Source: Candidatus Phosphoribacter baldrii
Lineage (GTDB): Bacteria > Actinomycetota > Actinomycetes > Actinomycetales > Dermatophilaceae
Assembly (NCBI GenBank): GCA_016704565.1
Contig: JADIZV010000004.1
Location: forward strand, 186,001 to 250,000
Direction: 5' to 3'
DNA length: 64,000 bases
The position numbers and the translations under genes are program-made. Below the pieces are notes generated by a model. That model did no database searches. It worked only from the letters and a program-made list of their open reading frames with translations, and had not been told where the DNA came from. Of this stretch, positions 32,251-40,384 are shown one piece after another (within the stretch, counting starts at the first letter, position 1; each line of letters begins with the position of its first letter).

Positions 32251-34929
32251 TCAGTGCGCGGCGTCGTGCCAGGTCAAGCCCACCCCGACCGACACGTCCA
32301 ACGGGACGTCGAGCGCCACGGCGGCCCCCATCTCGCGACGCACGAGCTCTTCGACGGCGGACTGCTCCTCCGGCGCGATCTCCAGGACGAGCTCGTCGTG
32401 CACCTGCAAGAGCATCCGCGAGGCCAGCCCCTCGCGGAGCAGCGCCTCGTCGACCCGCAGCATGGCCACCTTCATGATGTCGGCGGCCGACCCCTGGATC
32501 GGCGCGTTGAGCGCCATCCGCTCGGCCATCTCGCGTCGCTGCCGGTTGTCCGACGCCAGATCGGGCAAATAGCGCCGGCGGCCCAACATCGTTGCCGTGT
32601 AACCCGTCCCGCGGGCATCGGCCACGAGCCGGTGCAGGTAATCGCGGACCTCCCCGAACCGGACGAAGTATTCGTCCATGAGGGTCTTGGCCTCACCCGT
32701 CGAGATCCCCAGCTGCCGGGACAGCCCGAACGCCGACAGCCCATAGGCCAGGCCGTAGGACATCGCCTTGATCTTCGAGCGCATCTCCAGCGTCACCGCC
32801 GCCGGCTCGACCCCGAAGACCCGAGACGCAACGAACGAGTGCAGGTCCTCCCCCGACCGGAACGCCTCGATGAGCCCGTCGTCACCGGACAGGTGCGCCA
32901 TGACCCGCATCTCGATCTGGCTGTAGTCCGCCGACATGAGCGACTCGAAGCCACTCCCGACGACGAACATCTCCCGGATCCGTCGACCCTCCTCGGTCCG
33001 GATCGGGACGTTCTGCAGGTTGGGGTCGGTCGAGCTCAGCCTTCCCGTGGCTGCCACGGTCTGCAGATAGGTCGTGTGGATGCGCCCGTCGTCGTCGACA
33101 CTCTTGATCAGCCCCTCCACGGTGACCCGCAGTTTGGCTGCGTCGCGATGGCGCAGCAGCGCCTCGAGGAACGGATGCTCGGCCTTGGCATAGAGCTCGG
33201 TGAGCGCATCGGCGTCAGTCGTATAGCCCGTCTTGGTCCGCTTCGTCTTGGGCAGTCCGAGCTGGTCGAAGAGCACCTCTTGCAACTGTTTGGGGCTGCC
33301 GAGGTTGACATCGCGCCGCCCGATCGCCTCCCAGGCGTCCTCCTGCGCCTCGCGCACCTTGCCGGCGAAGTCGCTCTCCAGGTCGCGCAGAGCATCAAGG
33401 TCGACGGCGATCCCGGCCCGCTCCATCCGGGCCAGCACCCCCACCAGCGGCAGCTCCACGTCGTGCAGCAGCGCCGCTCCCCCGGTGCGGTCGAGCTCGG
33501 CGTCGAGGGCGTCGGCCAGGTCGACGACCGCGCGCGCGGTGATCATCGCCTCAGTCGCCTCGCCGTCCCCGTCGCCGAAGTCGAGCATCCCCTGACCGGT
33601 GTCCGTGGTGTCGTCGCGCAGCTCCCGACGCAGCAGCCGGACCGCGAGGTCGGCCAGGTCGTAGTCGCGCTGGTCGGGTTTGACGAGGTATGCCGCGAGC
33701 GCCGTATCGCTCGTCACCCCCGCCAGCGTCAGCCCCCGCGCGGCGAGCGCCTGGCCGGGCCCCTTACCGTCGTGGATCGCCTTGGGCCGCAACGGATCTG
33801 CCAGCCACTCGGCAAGCGCCCGCTCGCCGACGTCGTCAAGCCCGGCAAGATCGAGGTATGCCGCCGCCCCGCCTCCCGTGGCGATCGCCAGCCCGCGCGC
33901 GTCACCGGTCCCCCGCCCCCAGCGCCCGAGGACGTGCACACCCGTCCGCACCCCGACAGGGGTATGCCGCTCCAGCCACCCCGCCACCTGGCCGGACGCC
34001 AGGACCTGCCCATCGATGTCGAACCCCGACTCGGCCTCCGGCTCGGGAGCCTCGAAGGTGGCAAACAGCCGCTCGCGCAACACCCGGAATTCCAGTGCGT
34101 CGAACACCTCATGGACCCGCTCGCGATCCCAGGACCGCCGCACGAGGTCGGCCAGCTCCACCCCGACTGGCAGGTCCCGGACCAGCTGGTTGAGCCGCCG
34201 GTTGCGCAGCACCGACTCCAGATGCTCGCGCAGCGACTCGCCCGCCTTGCCCCCGATCTGGTCGATGTTCGCGACGACACCGTCGAGACCGGCATACAGG
34301 CCGATCCACTTGGCCGCGGTCTTGGGGCCGACCCCGGGGACCCCGGGGAGGTTGTCCGAGGACTCGCCGACGAGCGCCGCGAGGTCGCTGTAACGCGAGG
34401 GCGGCACGCCGTACTTCGCCTCCACGGCCGCCGGCGTCATCCGCCACACCTCGGAGACCCCACGCACCGGGTAGAGCAAGGTGACCTGGTCGGTGACGAG
34501 TTGGAAGCAGTCACGGTCGCCCGAGCAGATGAGCACGTCCATGCCCTCAGCGGTCGCCATCGTCGTCAAGGTGGCGATGACGTCGTCGGCCTCGAAGCCC
34601 TCGACCTGGACGAACGGGATCCGCAGCGCCCCGAGGATCTCCTGGGTGAGGGAGATCTGCCCCTCGAACTCGCTCGGCGTCGCAGAGCGCCCGGCCTTGT
34701 AGTCGGCATACGCCTGCGTGCGGAAGGTCTGCCGCGACACGTCGAAGGCGACGGCGATGTGCGTCGGCGCCTCGTCGCGCAGCATGTTGATAAGCATCGA
34801 GGTGAACCCATAGACCGCATTGGTGTGCTGCCCGGTGTGGGTCGAGAAGTTCTCCGCAGGCAGCGCGTAGAAGGCGCGGTAGGCCAGCGAATGTCCGTCC
34901 AGGAGCAGCAGGCGAGGCACGTCAGGCAC
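32251..34929 (-). CDS. polA: DNA polymerase I
   Basis: The 892-residue protein has an N-terminal 5'-3' exonuclease (LLLLDGHSLAYRAFYALPAENF, YADYKAGRSATP, ICSGDRDCFQLV, GVPGVGPKTAAKW), then a proofreading-like domain without the usual DxE residues, so inactive. The polymerase domain has YSQIEMRVMAHLSGD, the O-helix RSKIKAMSYGLAYGLSAFGLS and QVHDELVLEI. GTG 34929 (or 34920) starts the protein; the gene diverges from the thioesterase with about 19 nt between starts. As in mycobacteria it lies near rpsA and pdtaR, though here three other genes intervene between rpsA and polA. Confidence 0.96.
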   Translation of the reverse strand: MPDVPRLLLLDGHSLAYRAFYALPAENFSTHTGQHTNAVYGFTSMLINMLRDEAPTHIAVAFDVSRQTFRTQAYADYKAGRSATPSEFEGQISLTQEILGALRIPFVQVEGFEADDVIATLTTMATAEGMDVLICSGDRDCFQLVTDQVTLLYPVRGVSEVWRMTPAAVEAKYGVPPSRYSDLAALVGESSDNLPGVPGVGPKTAAKWIGLYAGLDGVVANIDQIGGKAGESLREHLESVLRNRRLNQLVRDLPVGVELADLVRRSWDRERVHEVFDALEFRVLRERLFATFEAPEPEAESGFDIDGQVLASGQVAGWLERHTPVGVRTGVHVLGRWGRGTGDARGLAIATGGGAAAYLDLAGLDDVGERALAEWLADPLRPKAIHDGKGPGQALAARGLTLAGVTSDTALAAYLVKPDQRDYDLADLAVRLLRRELRDDTTDTGQGMLDFGDGDGEATEAMITARAVVDLADALDAELDRTGGAALLHDVELPLVGVLARMERAGIAVDLDALRDLESDFAGKVREAQEDAWEAIGRRDVNLGSPKQLQEVLFDQLGLPKTKRTKTGYTTDADALTELYAKAEHPFLEALLRHRDAAKLRVTVEGLIKSVDDDGRIHTTYLQTVAATGRLSSTDPNLQNVPIRTEEGRRIREMFVVGSGFESLMSADYSQIEMRVMAHLSGDDGLIEAFRSGEDLHSFVASRVFGVEPAAVTLEMRSKIKAMSYGLAYGLSAFGLSRQLGISTGEAKTLMDEYFVRFGEVRDYLHRLVADARGTGYTATMLGRRRYLPDLASDNRQRREMAERMALNAPIQGSAADIMKVAMLRVDEALLREGLASRMLLQVHDELVLEIAPEEQSAVEELVRREMGAAVALDVPLDVSVGVGLTWHDAAH

Positions 34930-34948
34930 GTATGGCAGCCTAGGCCCC

Positions 34949-35434
34949 ATGACCGACAGCGCTCCCATGACCGACAGCGCTCCCGCGACGCCGCCATCCG
35001 CCAGCCCGGCACCGTGGATCACGGCCGAGCAGGTCAACGCCATGGCCGTGGGCACCTTGCACGAACGGATGGGCATCGTCTTCACCGAGATCTCGATGGA
35101 GCATGCGGTCGCCCGGATGCCGGTCGCCGGCAACACCCAGCCCTACGGCCTCCTGCACGGCGGTGCATCCGTCGTCCTCGCCGAGGGCGTGGGGTCCTTC
35201 CTCGCTGTGCTCCTCGCCGGTCCCGGCCGAGCCGCGGTCGGCGTCGACATCAACGCGACGCACCACCGCCCCGCCACCTCGGGCTGGGTCACCGCCGTCG
35301 CCACGCCGATCGCGGTCGGTCGCACGACCGCCTCGATCGACATCGTCATCACCGACGACGAGGGCCGCCGCACCTGCAGCTGCCGGTTCACCGCCCAGTT
35401 GCGCGACGCGCCGCCGCGCCGGGACGGTGCGTGA
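34949..35434 (+). CDS. hotdog-fold thioesterase (PaaI/MenI-like)
   Basis: The 161-residue protein has MGIVFTEISMEHAVARMPV, the catalytic region QPYGLLHGGASVVLAEGVGS and GVDINATHHRPATSGWVTAVATPI, typical of acyl-CoA thioesterases such as PaaI, YdiI or EntH. An 18-bp tandem duplication at the 5' end (34949-34966 and 34967-34984) repeats MTDSAP, so the second ATG (34967) may be the ancestral start. Location beside polA is conserved in actinobacteria. The substrate is unknown. Confidence 0.85.
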   Translation: MTDSAPMTDSAPATPPSASPAPWITAEQVNAMAVGTLHERMGIVFTEISMEHAVARMPVAGNTQPYGLLHGGASVVLAEGVGSFLAVLLAGPGRAAVGVDINATHHRPATSGWVTAVATPIAVGRTTASIDIVITDDEGRRTCSCRFTAQLRDAPPRRDGA

Positions 35435-35435
35435 C

Positions 35436-35458
35436 CGGCATACGTCAGGGGTATGCCG
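35436..35458. repeat. inverted CGGCATAC / GTATGCCG pair after thioesterase stop
   Basis: CGGCATAC (35436-35443) and GTATGCCG (35451-35458) form a perfect 8-bp inverted repeat with a 7-nt loop. It begins 1 nt after the thioesterase stop and lies between convergent genes, the position expected of a terminator or an uptake-sequence pair. Confidence 0.75.
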
Positions 35459-35512
35459 CCCACCCGCGACGGTGGGCAGGCGCGGCTCGCGGTGTGGCGA
35501 CTGCGTGACGAC

Positions 35513-35950
35513 TCAGTCGACGACGCGGCGCAGCAGGCGCAGGAAGGTGTCGCGCTCGGCGGTCGTGAGCGCGCCCATCGCGCGGTCCTGCACCCGGCCG
35601 ACCACCGGGGAGACCGTCTCGAGCATCGCCAGACCGGCTTTGGTCGGCGACACCAAGCGAGTGCGACGATCGTCGGGATCGGGCTGACGAGAGACCAAGC
35701 CCAGTGACTCAAGGTCATCAACGAGGGCGACAACAGCGCTGGGGTCCAACCCGAGGACCGCGCCGATTTGCCGCTGCGGGACGCCGCCACCTTCGGCCGC
35801 GATCTTGACCGTGGCGTAGTGCCGGGCCCGGAAGCCGAAGGGCTCCAGAGCGGCGTTGGCGGTGCGCAGGGCGGCTCCGGAGGCCCGCGCCAACAGGACG
35901 ACGACGTCCTCGCGGATGCTCGCGGCCTGATCGACGGTCATGTCCTCCAT
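35513..35950 (-). CDS. MarR-family transcriptional regulator
   Basis: The 145-residue protein has the MarR winged helix: FGFRARHYATVKIAAEGGGVPQRQIGAVLGLDPSAVVALVDDLESLGLVSRQPDPDDRRTRLVSPTKAG. The recognition helix and DxRxxR wing are intact. ATG 35950 or the in-frame ATG 35941 are both possible. The gene is divergent from the SDR-amidohydrolase-MaoC-dehydrogenase string, and palindromes fill the 160-bp gap, so it most likely controls that operon in response to an aromatic or acyl ligand. Confidence 0.88.
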   Translation of the reverse strand: MEDMTVDQAASIREDVVVLLARASGAALRTANAALEPFGFRARHYATVKIAAEGGGVPQRQIGAVLGLDPSAVVALVDDLESLGLVSRQPDPDDRRTRLVSPTKAGLAMLETVSPVVGRVQDRAMGALTTAERDTFLRLLRRVVD

Positions 35951-35971
35951 TGTGGCACGCAGGTCACAATC

Positions 35972-36024
35972 CACAATGATTGACTTCCACAATCATTGTG
36001 ACTTATACATACCCCGTGGGTATG
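35972..36024 (+). promoter_or_regulatory. MarR operator and promoter of the catabolic operon
   Basis: An 11-bp inverted repeat (CACAATGATTG 35972-35982 and CAATCATTGTG 35990-36000) overlaps a promoter with TTGACT (35980-35985), an 18-nt spacer and TATACA (36004-36009). A second inverted repeat, CATACCC / GGGTATG (36008-36014, 36018-36024), covers the expected transcription start. Another CATTGTGG / CCACAATG pair extends towards the marR start. The arrangement fits MarR repression of both divergent genes. Confidence 0.75.
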
Positions 36025-36110
36025 GTGCCGACGTCCGGCCGACCATGCCCCCGGACCTAGCAGCACCCCAGCACATCCCCTAGCAGCGCTCGTCCACCGA
36101 AGGAGCAGCA

Positions 36111-37019
36111 ATGGACCTGTCCGGCAAGGTTGCCATCGTCACGGGAAGCGGGAGAGGGCTTGGGCTCGCCTACGCCAAGGCCCTGGCCGCGGCCGGTGCG
36201 GCCGTCGTCGTCAACGACATCGATGCCGCGGTCGCCCAGGCTGCGGCTGACGAGATCACCGCTGCAGGAGGGAAGGCAGTCGCCGTCGCGGCCGCAGTCG
36301 GGTCCTCCGAGACCGCCCAGACGCTTGTCGACTCCGCCGTCGCTGCCTTCGGACGTCTGGACGTCCTGGTCGCCAACGCGGGCGTGCTGCGCGACAAGGT
36401 CGTCTGGAAGATGACCGACGAGGACTTTGACCTGGTCACGCAGGTCCACCTCAAGGGCACCTTCACCTGCGCCCGCGCCGCGATCGTGCGGATGAAGGAG
36501 CAGGGTGAGGGCGGCCGGCTCATCCTCATCGGCTCACCGGCCGGTCAGTACGGCAACTTCGGCCAGACCAACTACGCCGCGGCCAAGGCGGGGATCGTCA
36601 CCTTCGCCAAGGTGTGGGCGATGGAGCTATCCCGCGACAAGATCACGGCCAACGCCGTCGTGCCGGTCGCGGCAACGGCGATGACCGCGACGGTGCCGTT
36701 CCTCAAGCCCTATGTCGACGCCATGGCCGCCGGCGAGCCGATGCCGGAGTTCGCCCGCCGCGAGCTCGCGTTCGGCACCCCCGAGGACGTCGCTGGGCTG
36801 GTCGTCTTCCTCGCCTCGGACGACTCCGCGGGCGTCAATGGGCAAGCCATCGGCATCGGCGGCGACCGTCTGTCGCTCTACTCCCACCCCGACCAGATCG
36901 TCAAGGAGTATGCCGCGGGCGGCTGGAGCGCCGACGCCATCGCCGCCGCCTGGCCGCAGCAGTTCGCCCCCAGCCAGCAGTCGGTCGGTGAGCAGTTGCC
37001 CATTCCCCCGACGGCCTGA
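36111..37019 (+). CDS. short-chain dehydrogenase/reductase
   Basis: The 302-residue SDR has the NAD(P) motif TGSGRGLG, NAG in VLVANAGVLRD and the catalytic Tyr-x-x-x-Lys in TNYAAAKAG with an upstream Ser (IGSPAG). Asp after strand 2 (VVVNDID) favours NAD. It resembles the hydroxyacyl-CoA dehydrogenase SDRs of multifunctional beta-oxidation proteins, which fits the MaoC and acyl-CoA dehydrogenase in the same operon. GAAGGAG precedes ATG 36111. First gene after the MarR-controlled promoter. Confidence 0.87.
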   Translation: MDLSGKVAIVTGSGRGLGLAYAKALAAAGAAVVVNDIDAAVAQAAADEITAAGGKAVAVAAAVGSSETAQTLVDSAVAAFGRLDVLVANAGVLRDKVVWKMTDEDFDLVTQVHLKGTFTCARAAIVRMKEQGEGGRLILIGSPAGQYGNFGQTNYAAAKAGIVTFAKVWAMELSRDKITANAVVPVAATAMTATVPFLKPYVDAMAAGEPMPEFARRELAFGTPEDVAGLVVFLASDDSAGVNGQAIGIGGDRLSLYSHPDQIVKEYAAGGWSADAIAAAWPQQFAPSQQSVGEQLPIPPTA

Positions 37020-37065
37020 GGGCTGTTCCCGCAGACCCAGCCACCCGGCATACCAAGGAGCAATC

Positions 37066-37938
37066 ATGACGATCAACGTGGCCGACCTGGTCGCCGTCGA
37101 CGTGCACGTCCACGTCGAGGTCGACGATCACGGGCACACGGCCCTGCCGCAGTCATTCCTGGACTGGTCGGCGAAGTACTTCAAGTCCGGCGGGCCGCGC
37201 ACGCCGACGATCGACGAGATCGCCGCCCGCTACCGCGAGCGCAAGATCGCTGCCGTCATCTTCACCGTCGATGTCGAGAAGTCGATGGGGCAGCCGCGGA
37301 TCCCCAACGAGGTGGTCGCGCAGGGTGCGGCGCGCAACTCGGACATCCTCATCCCGTTCGCCAGCATCGACCCGGCGCGTGGGGCCGAGGGCGTCAAGGA
37401 GCTTGAGCGCCTCATCGCCGACCATGGCGTGAGGGGGATCAAGTTCCACCCCAGCCTGCAGAACTTCGCGCCCAACGACGGGACGGCATACGGGCTGTTC
37501 GAGGTCTTGGCCCACCACAAGCTGCCCGCGGTGTTCCACACCGGACAGACGGGCATCGGCGCCGGTATGCCGGGTGGTGGCGGGGTGAAGCTGCGCTACA
37601 GCGACCCGATGCTCCTGGACGACGTCGCCGCCGACTTCCCCGATCTGCCGGTCATCCTCGCCCACCCGTCGGTGCCCTGGCAGGACCAGGCGATCTCGAT
37701 GGCCACCCACAAGGGCAACGTCTACATCGACCTGTCCGGGTGGTCGCCGAAGTACTTCCCGCCCGCGCTGGTCAAGGCCGCCAACGGCGCGTTGCGGGGG
37801 AAGGTGTTGTTCGCCTCAGACTTCCCGGTCATCGACACGGACCGGTGGCTGGCCGACTTCGACACACTGGACATCAAGCCCGAGGTGCGACCGATGATCC
37901 TCAAGGACAACGCGGTCCGGTTGCTCGGGCTGGCCTGA
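37066..37938 (+). CDS. amidohydrolase-family protein (ACMSD/resorcylate decarboxylase-like)
   Basis: The 290-residue TIM-barrel metal enzyme has VAVDVHVH at the start (metal ligands), GIKFHPSLQ, AVFHTGQT, VILAHPSVPW and the late Asp in LFASDFPVID. This layout is that of amidohydrolase_2 enzymes, which often decarboxylate or hydrolyse aromatic or cyclic acids. AAGGAG lies just upstream of ATG 37066. It is the second gene of the operon, so it probably acts on the pathway's cyclic intermediate. Confidence 0.83.
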   Translation: MTINVADLVAVDVHVHVEVDDHGHTALPQSFLDWSAKYFKSGGPRTPTIDEIAARYRERKIAAVIFTVDVEKSMGQPRIPNEVVAQGAARNSDILIPFASIDPARGAEGVKELERLIADHGVRGIKFHPSLQNFAPNDGTAYGLFEVLAHHKLPAVFHTGQTGIGAGMPGGGGVKLRYSDPMLLDDVAADFPDLPVILAHPSVPWQDQAISMATHKGNVYIDLSGWSPKYFPPALVKAANGALRGKVLFASDFPVIDTDRWLADFDTLDIKPEVRPMILKDNAVRLLGLA

Positions 37939-37962
37939 CCAGGACGACCAAGGAGACCCCCC

Positions 37963-38418
37963 ATGACGACCACCGTGCACTTCGATGACCTTGCATCCCT
38001 GGTCGGGCAACCGCTCGGCGCGACCGAGTGGATGACGATCAGCCAGGACCGGATCAACACCTTCGCCGACGCGACGGGTGACCCGCAGTGGATCCACGTC
38101 GACCCCGAGCGCGCCAAGACCGGCCCGTTCGGCACGACGATCGCCCACGGTTACCTCACGTTGTCGCTCATCGTCCCGCTGTTCGTCGACCTGCTCGAGG
38201 TCCAGGGCGTGACGACCAAGCTCAACTACGGGCTCAACAAGGTCCGCTTCCCCGCCCCGGTGAAGGTCGACAGTCGGATCCGGCTGGTCGCTCAGCTCAC
38301 CGACGTCAAGGAGGTCGGCGGCGGCGGCAAGGAGCTGACCTGGGCGGGCACCGTCGAGATTGAGGGGTCGGACAAGCCGGCCTGCGTCGCCGAGCCGGTC
38401 TACCGCTTCTACCCGTGA
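37963..38418 (+). CDS. MaoC-like enoyl-CoA hydratase
   Basis: The 151-residue hotdog protein carries the hydratase 2 signature: FADATGDPQWIHVDPERAKTGPFGTTIAHGYLTLSL, with catalytic Asp and His. It hydrates enoyl-CoA to the (R)-3-hydroxyacyl-CoA, a step between the acyl-CoA dehydrogenase and the SDR. AAGGAG precedes ATG 37963, 24 nt after the amidohydrolase stop. Confidence 0.9.
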   Translation: MTTTVHFDDLASLVGQPLGATEWMTISQDRINTFADATGDPQWIHVDPERAKTGPFGTTIAHGYLTLSLIVPLFVDLLEVQGVTTKLNYGLNKVRFPAPVKVDSRIRLVAQLTDVKEVGGGGKELTWAGTVEIEGSDKPACVAEPVYRFYP

Positions 38419-38504
38419 CATCGCTGCGCCGGCCGCCCACCCCCCCTGCAGGCGGCCGGCGCACGCGGTCACCGCCCGTCCCGCGCCCCGAGGAGGAGCC
38501 CCCG

Positions 38505-40340
38505 ATGAGCCACTACCGCAGTGACCGCACCCACGCCCAGTTCCTCCTCTTCGACGTGTTCGGCGTGGATCGCTCCTATGGCCAGCCGCCCTATGAGGAC
38601 TTCGACCCGGAGACGGCAGTCGAGATCCTCGAGCAGGTCGAGGCATTCGCCCAGGACAAGCTCGCCGACTCTTTCGCGTCCGCGGACGTGCACCCGATCC
38701 GGCTCGATCCGGTGCGGCATACGGTGACGCTCCCCCGCGACCTGCGCGCCTCCTTAGCGGCCCACGTGGCTTCGGACTGGCTGCGCCTGGACCTGCCCGC
38801 CGACGTGTCGGGCATCCACGTCCCGGCGTCGTTGCGTTGGGCCGCAACGGAGTTCATCCTCGGGGCGAACCCCGCGGTCGCGATGTGCAGCCAGCTCATC
38901 CCCACCGTGGTCGCGATGCTGCAGCGCAACGGAACCAAAGAACAACGCCGCCTCGCCGAGCTCATCCTCGAACGCAACTGGACCGTGACGATGGTGCTCA
39001 CTGAGCCCGACGCGGGGTCCGATGTGGGGCTGGGGCGCACTCGCGCGACCCTGGCGGACGACGGCACCTGGCATCTCACCGGCACGAAGCGGTTCATCAC
39101 GTGGGCGGCCCACGATGCGGCAGAGAATGTCATCCACTGCGTCCTGGCGCGCCCGCAGGGTGTCGACGGAGCCGGGGGCCCGGGCACCAAGGGGCTCTCA
39201 CTGTTCATCGTCCCGTCCCAGCTATTTGACCCCGAGACCGGCGACCTGCTGGGCCCCAACGGCGTCGTGGCAGCCAACATCGAGCACAAGATGGGGATCC
39301 TCGGCACCCCGACGTGCGAGTTGGTCCTGGGCAACCGTGAGCCGGCGATCGGCACTCTGCTTGGTGATGCCCATGACGGCATCCGGCAGATGTTCGAGAT
39401 CATCACCTACGTCCGGATGATGGTCGGCCTCAAGACCGTGGCGGCCCTATCCACCGGGCACCTCAACGCCCGCGACTATGCGATGAGCCGCAAACAGGGC
39501 CGCGAACTCGCCTCGCTCACCGGCGCCCGCGGCGGTCGGCCGCTCGTGGAGATCGTCGACCACCCCGACATCCGCCGATCGCTGCTCACCCAAAAGGCCT
39601 ATGCCGAGGGTGGGCGGGCGTTGGTGCTCTACACGGCAACGATGATCGACCGGTTCGAGGGGGCCCAGGCTCTCGGCGGGCAAGACCCGGTCGCCGCGGA
39701 ACGACACCGGATGCTGCTGCCCATCGTCAAGACGTGGTGCGCGGAGAGCGGGTGGCGGATCCTCGGCCAGGAGTCCCTTCAGGTCTTCGGCGGCTCAGGC
39801 TATTTGCGCGACTATCCGCTGGAGCAATACGTCCGCGACACCAAGATCGACGCCATCTATGAGGGCACGACAGGCATCCAGTCGCTCGACCTGTTCGAGC
39901 GGCGGCTCATCCGCGACCGGGGCGCGACAGCCGGACTGCTCCTCGACGAGATCGCGGTGACAGCGCACGCACTCGCGGACGGCCCCCTTGCCGCTGAGGG
40001 TGCCCTGCTGAGGGAGGCGCTCGGGGCCTTCCGAGCCATCCTTGAGCACACCTTCGACCGAGCAGGCGACACGCCGCGAGTGGCTGCACTGGGTCTCACC
40101 CGCCTGCTGATGACGATGGGCGACCTCATCGTTGGGTGGCTGCTTCTTCGGGCAGCCGATGCCGCGCAGGCCCGGCAGAGCGACCCGAGCCTGCTACAGA
40201 CCGCCGACGCCGACCTGGCCGGTTCGGTGGCCGCTGGTCGCTGGTTCGCCCGCCAGGTGCTCCCGCACGTGTCGGCCGAGTTGGCGAGCGCCCGGCTGCT
40301 CGACGACGAACCGCTGGTCCTGCCCGACACGTCCCTGTGA
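38505..40340 (+). CDS. acyl-CoA dehydrogenase (long, DmdC-like form)
   Basis: The 611-residue flavoenzyme is longer than the usual 380. VTMVLTEPDAGSDVG, GTKRFITWAAHD and DTKIDAIYEGTTGIQSLDL mark the FAD/acyl-CoA core; the Glu in YEGTTGIQ is the catalytic base position. A C-terminal helical extension follows, as in DmdC and FadE-like proteins. ATG 38505 follows GAGGAGG. It introduces the double bond for the preceding MaoC hydratase. Last gene of the MarR-controlled operon. Confidence 0.9.
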   Translation: MSHYRSDRTHAQFLLFDVFGVDRSYGQPPYEDFDPETAVEILEQVEAFAQDKLADSFASADVHPIRLDPVRHTVTLPRDLRASLAAHVASDWLRLDLPADVSGIHVPASLRWAATEFILGANPAVAMCSQLIPTVVAMLQRNGTKEQRRLAELILERNWTVTMVLTEPDAGSDVGLGRTRATLADDGTWHLTGTKRFITWAAHDAAENVIHCVLARPQGVDGAGGPGTKGLSLFIVPSQLFDPETGDLLGPNGVVAANIEHKMGILGTPTCELVLGNREPAIGTLLGDAHDGIRQMFEIITYVRMMVGLKTVAALSTGHLNARDYAMSRKQGRELASLTGARGGRPLVEIVDHPDIRRSLLTQKAYAEGGRALVLYTATMIDRFEGAQALGGQDPVAAERHRMLLPIVKTWCAESGWRILGQESLQVFGGSGYLRDYPLEQYVRDTKIDAIYEGTTGIQSLDLFERRLIRDRGATAGLLLDEIAVTAHALADGPLAAEGALLREALGAFRAILEHTFDRAGDTPRVAALGLTRLLMTMGDLIVGWLLLRAADAAQARQSDPSLLQTADADLAGSVAAGRWFARQVLPHVSAELASARLLDDEPLVLPDTSL

Positions 40341-40384
40341 GCCCGGGGATCAGCCCGCCACCGACACCCACGTGGCCGGGGGCC

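Noticed and set aside
31246..35508. Very long plus-strand open frame (1420 codons) opposite polA
   Set aside because: It is antisense to polA and shares its low stop-codon density due to high GC; the product is Arg/Pro-rich with no domain logic.
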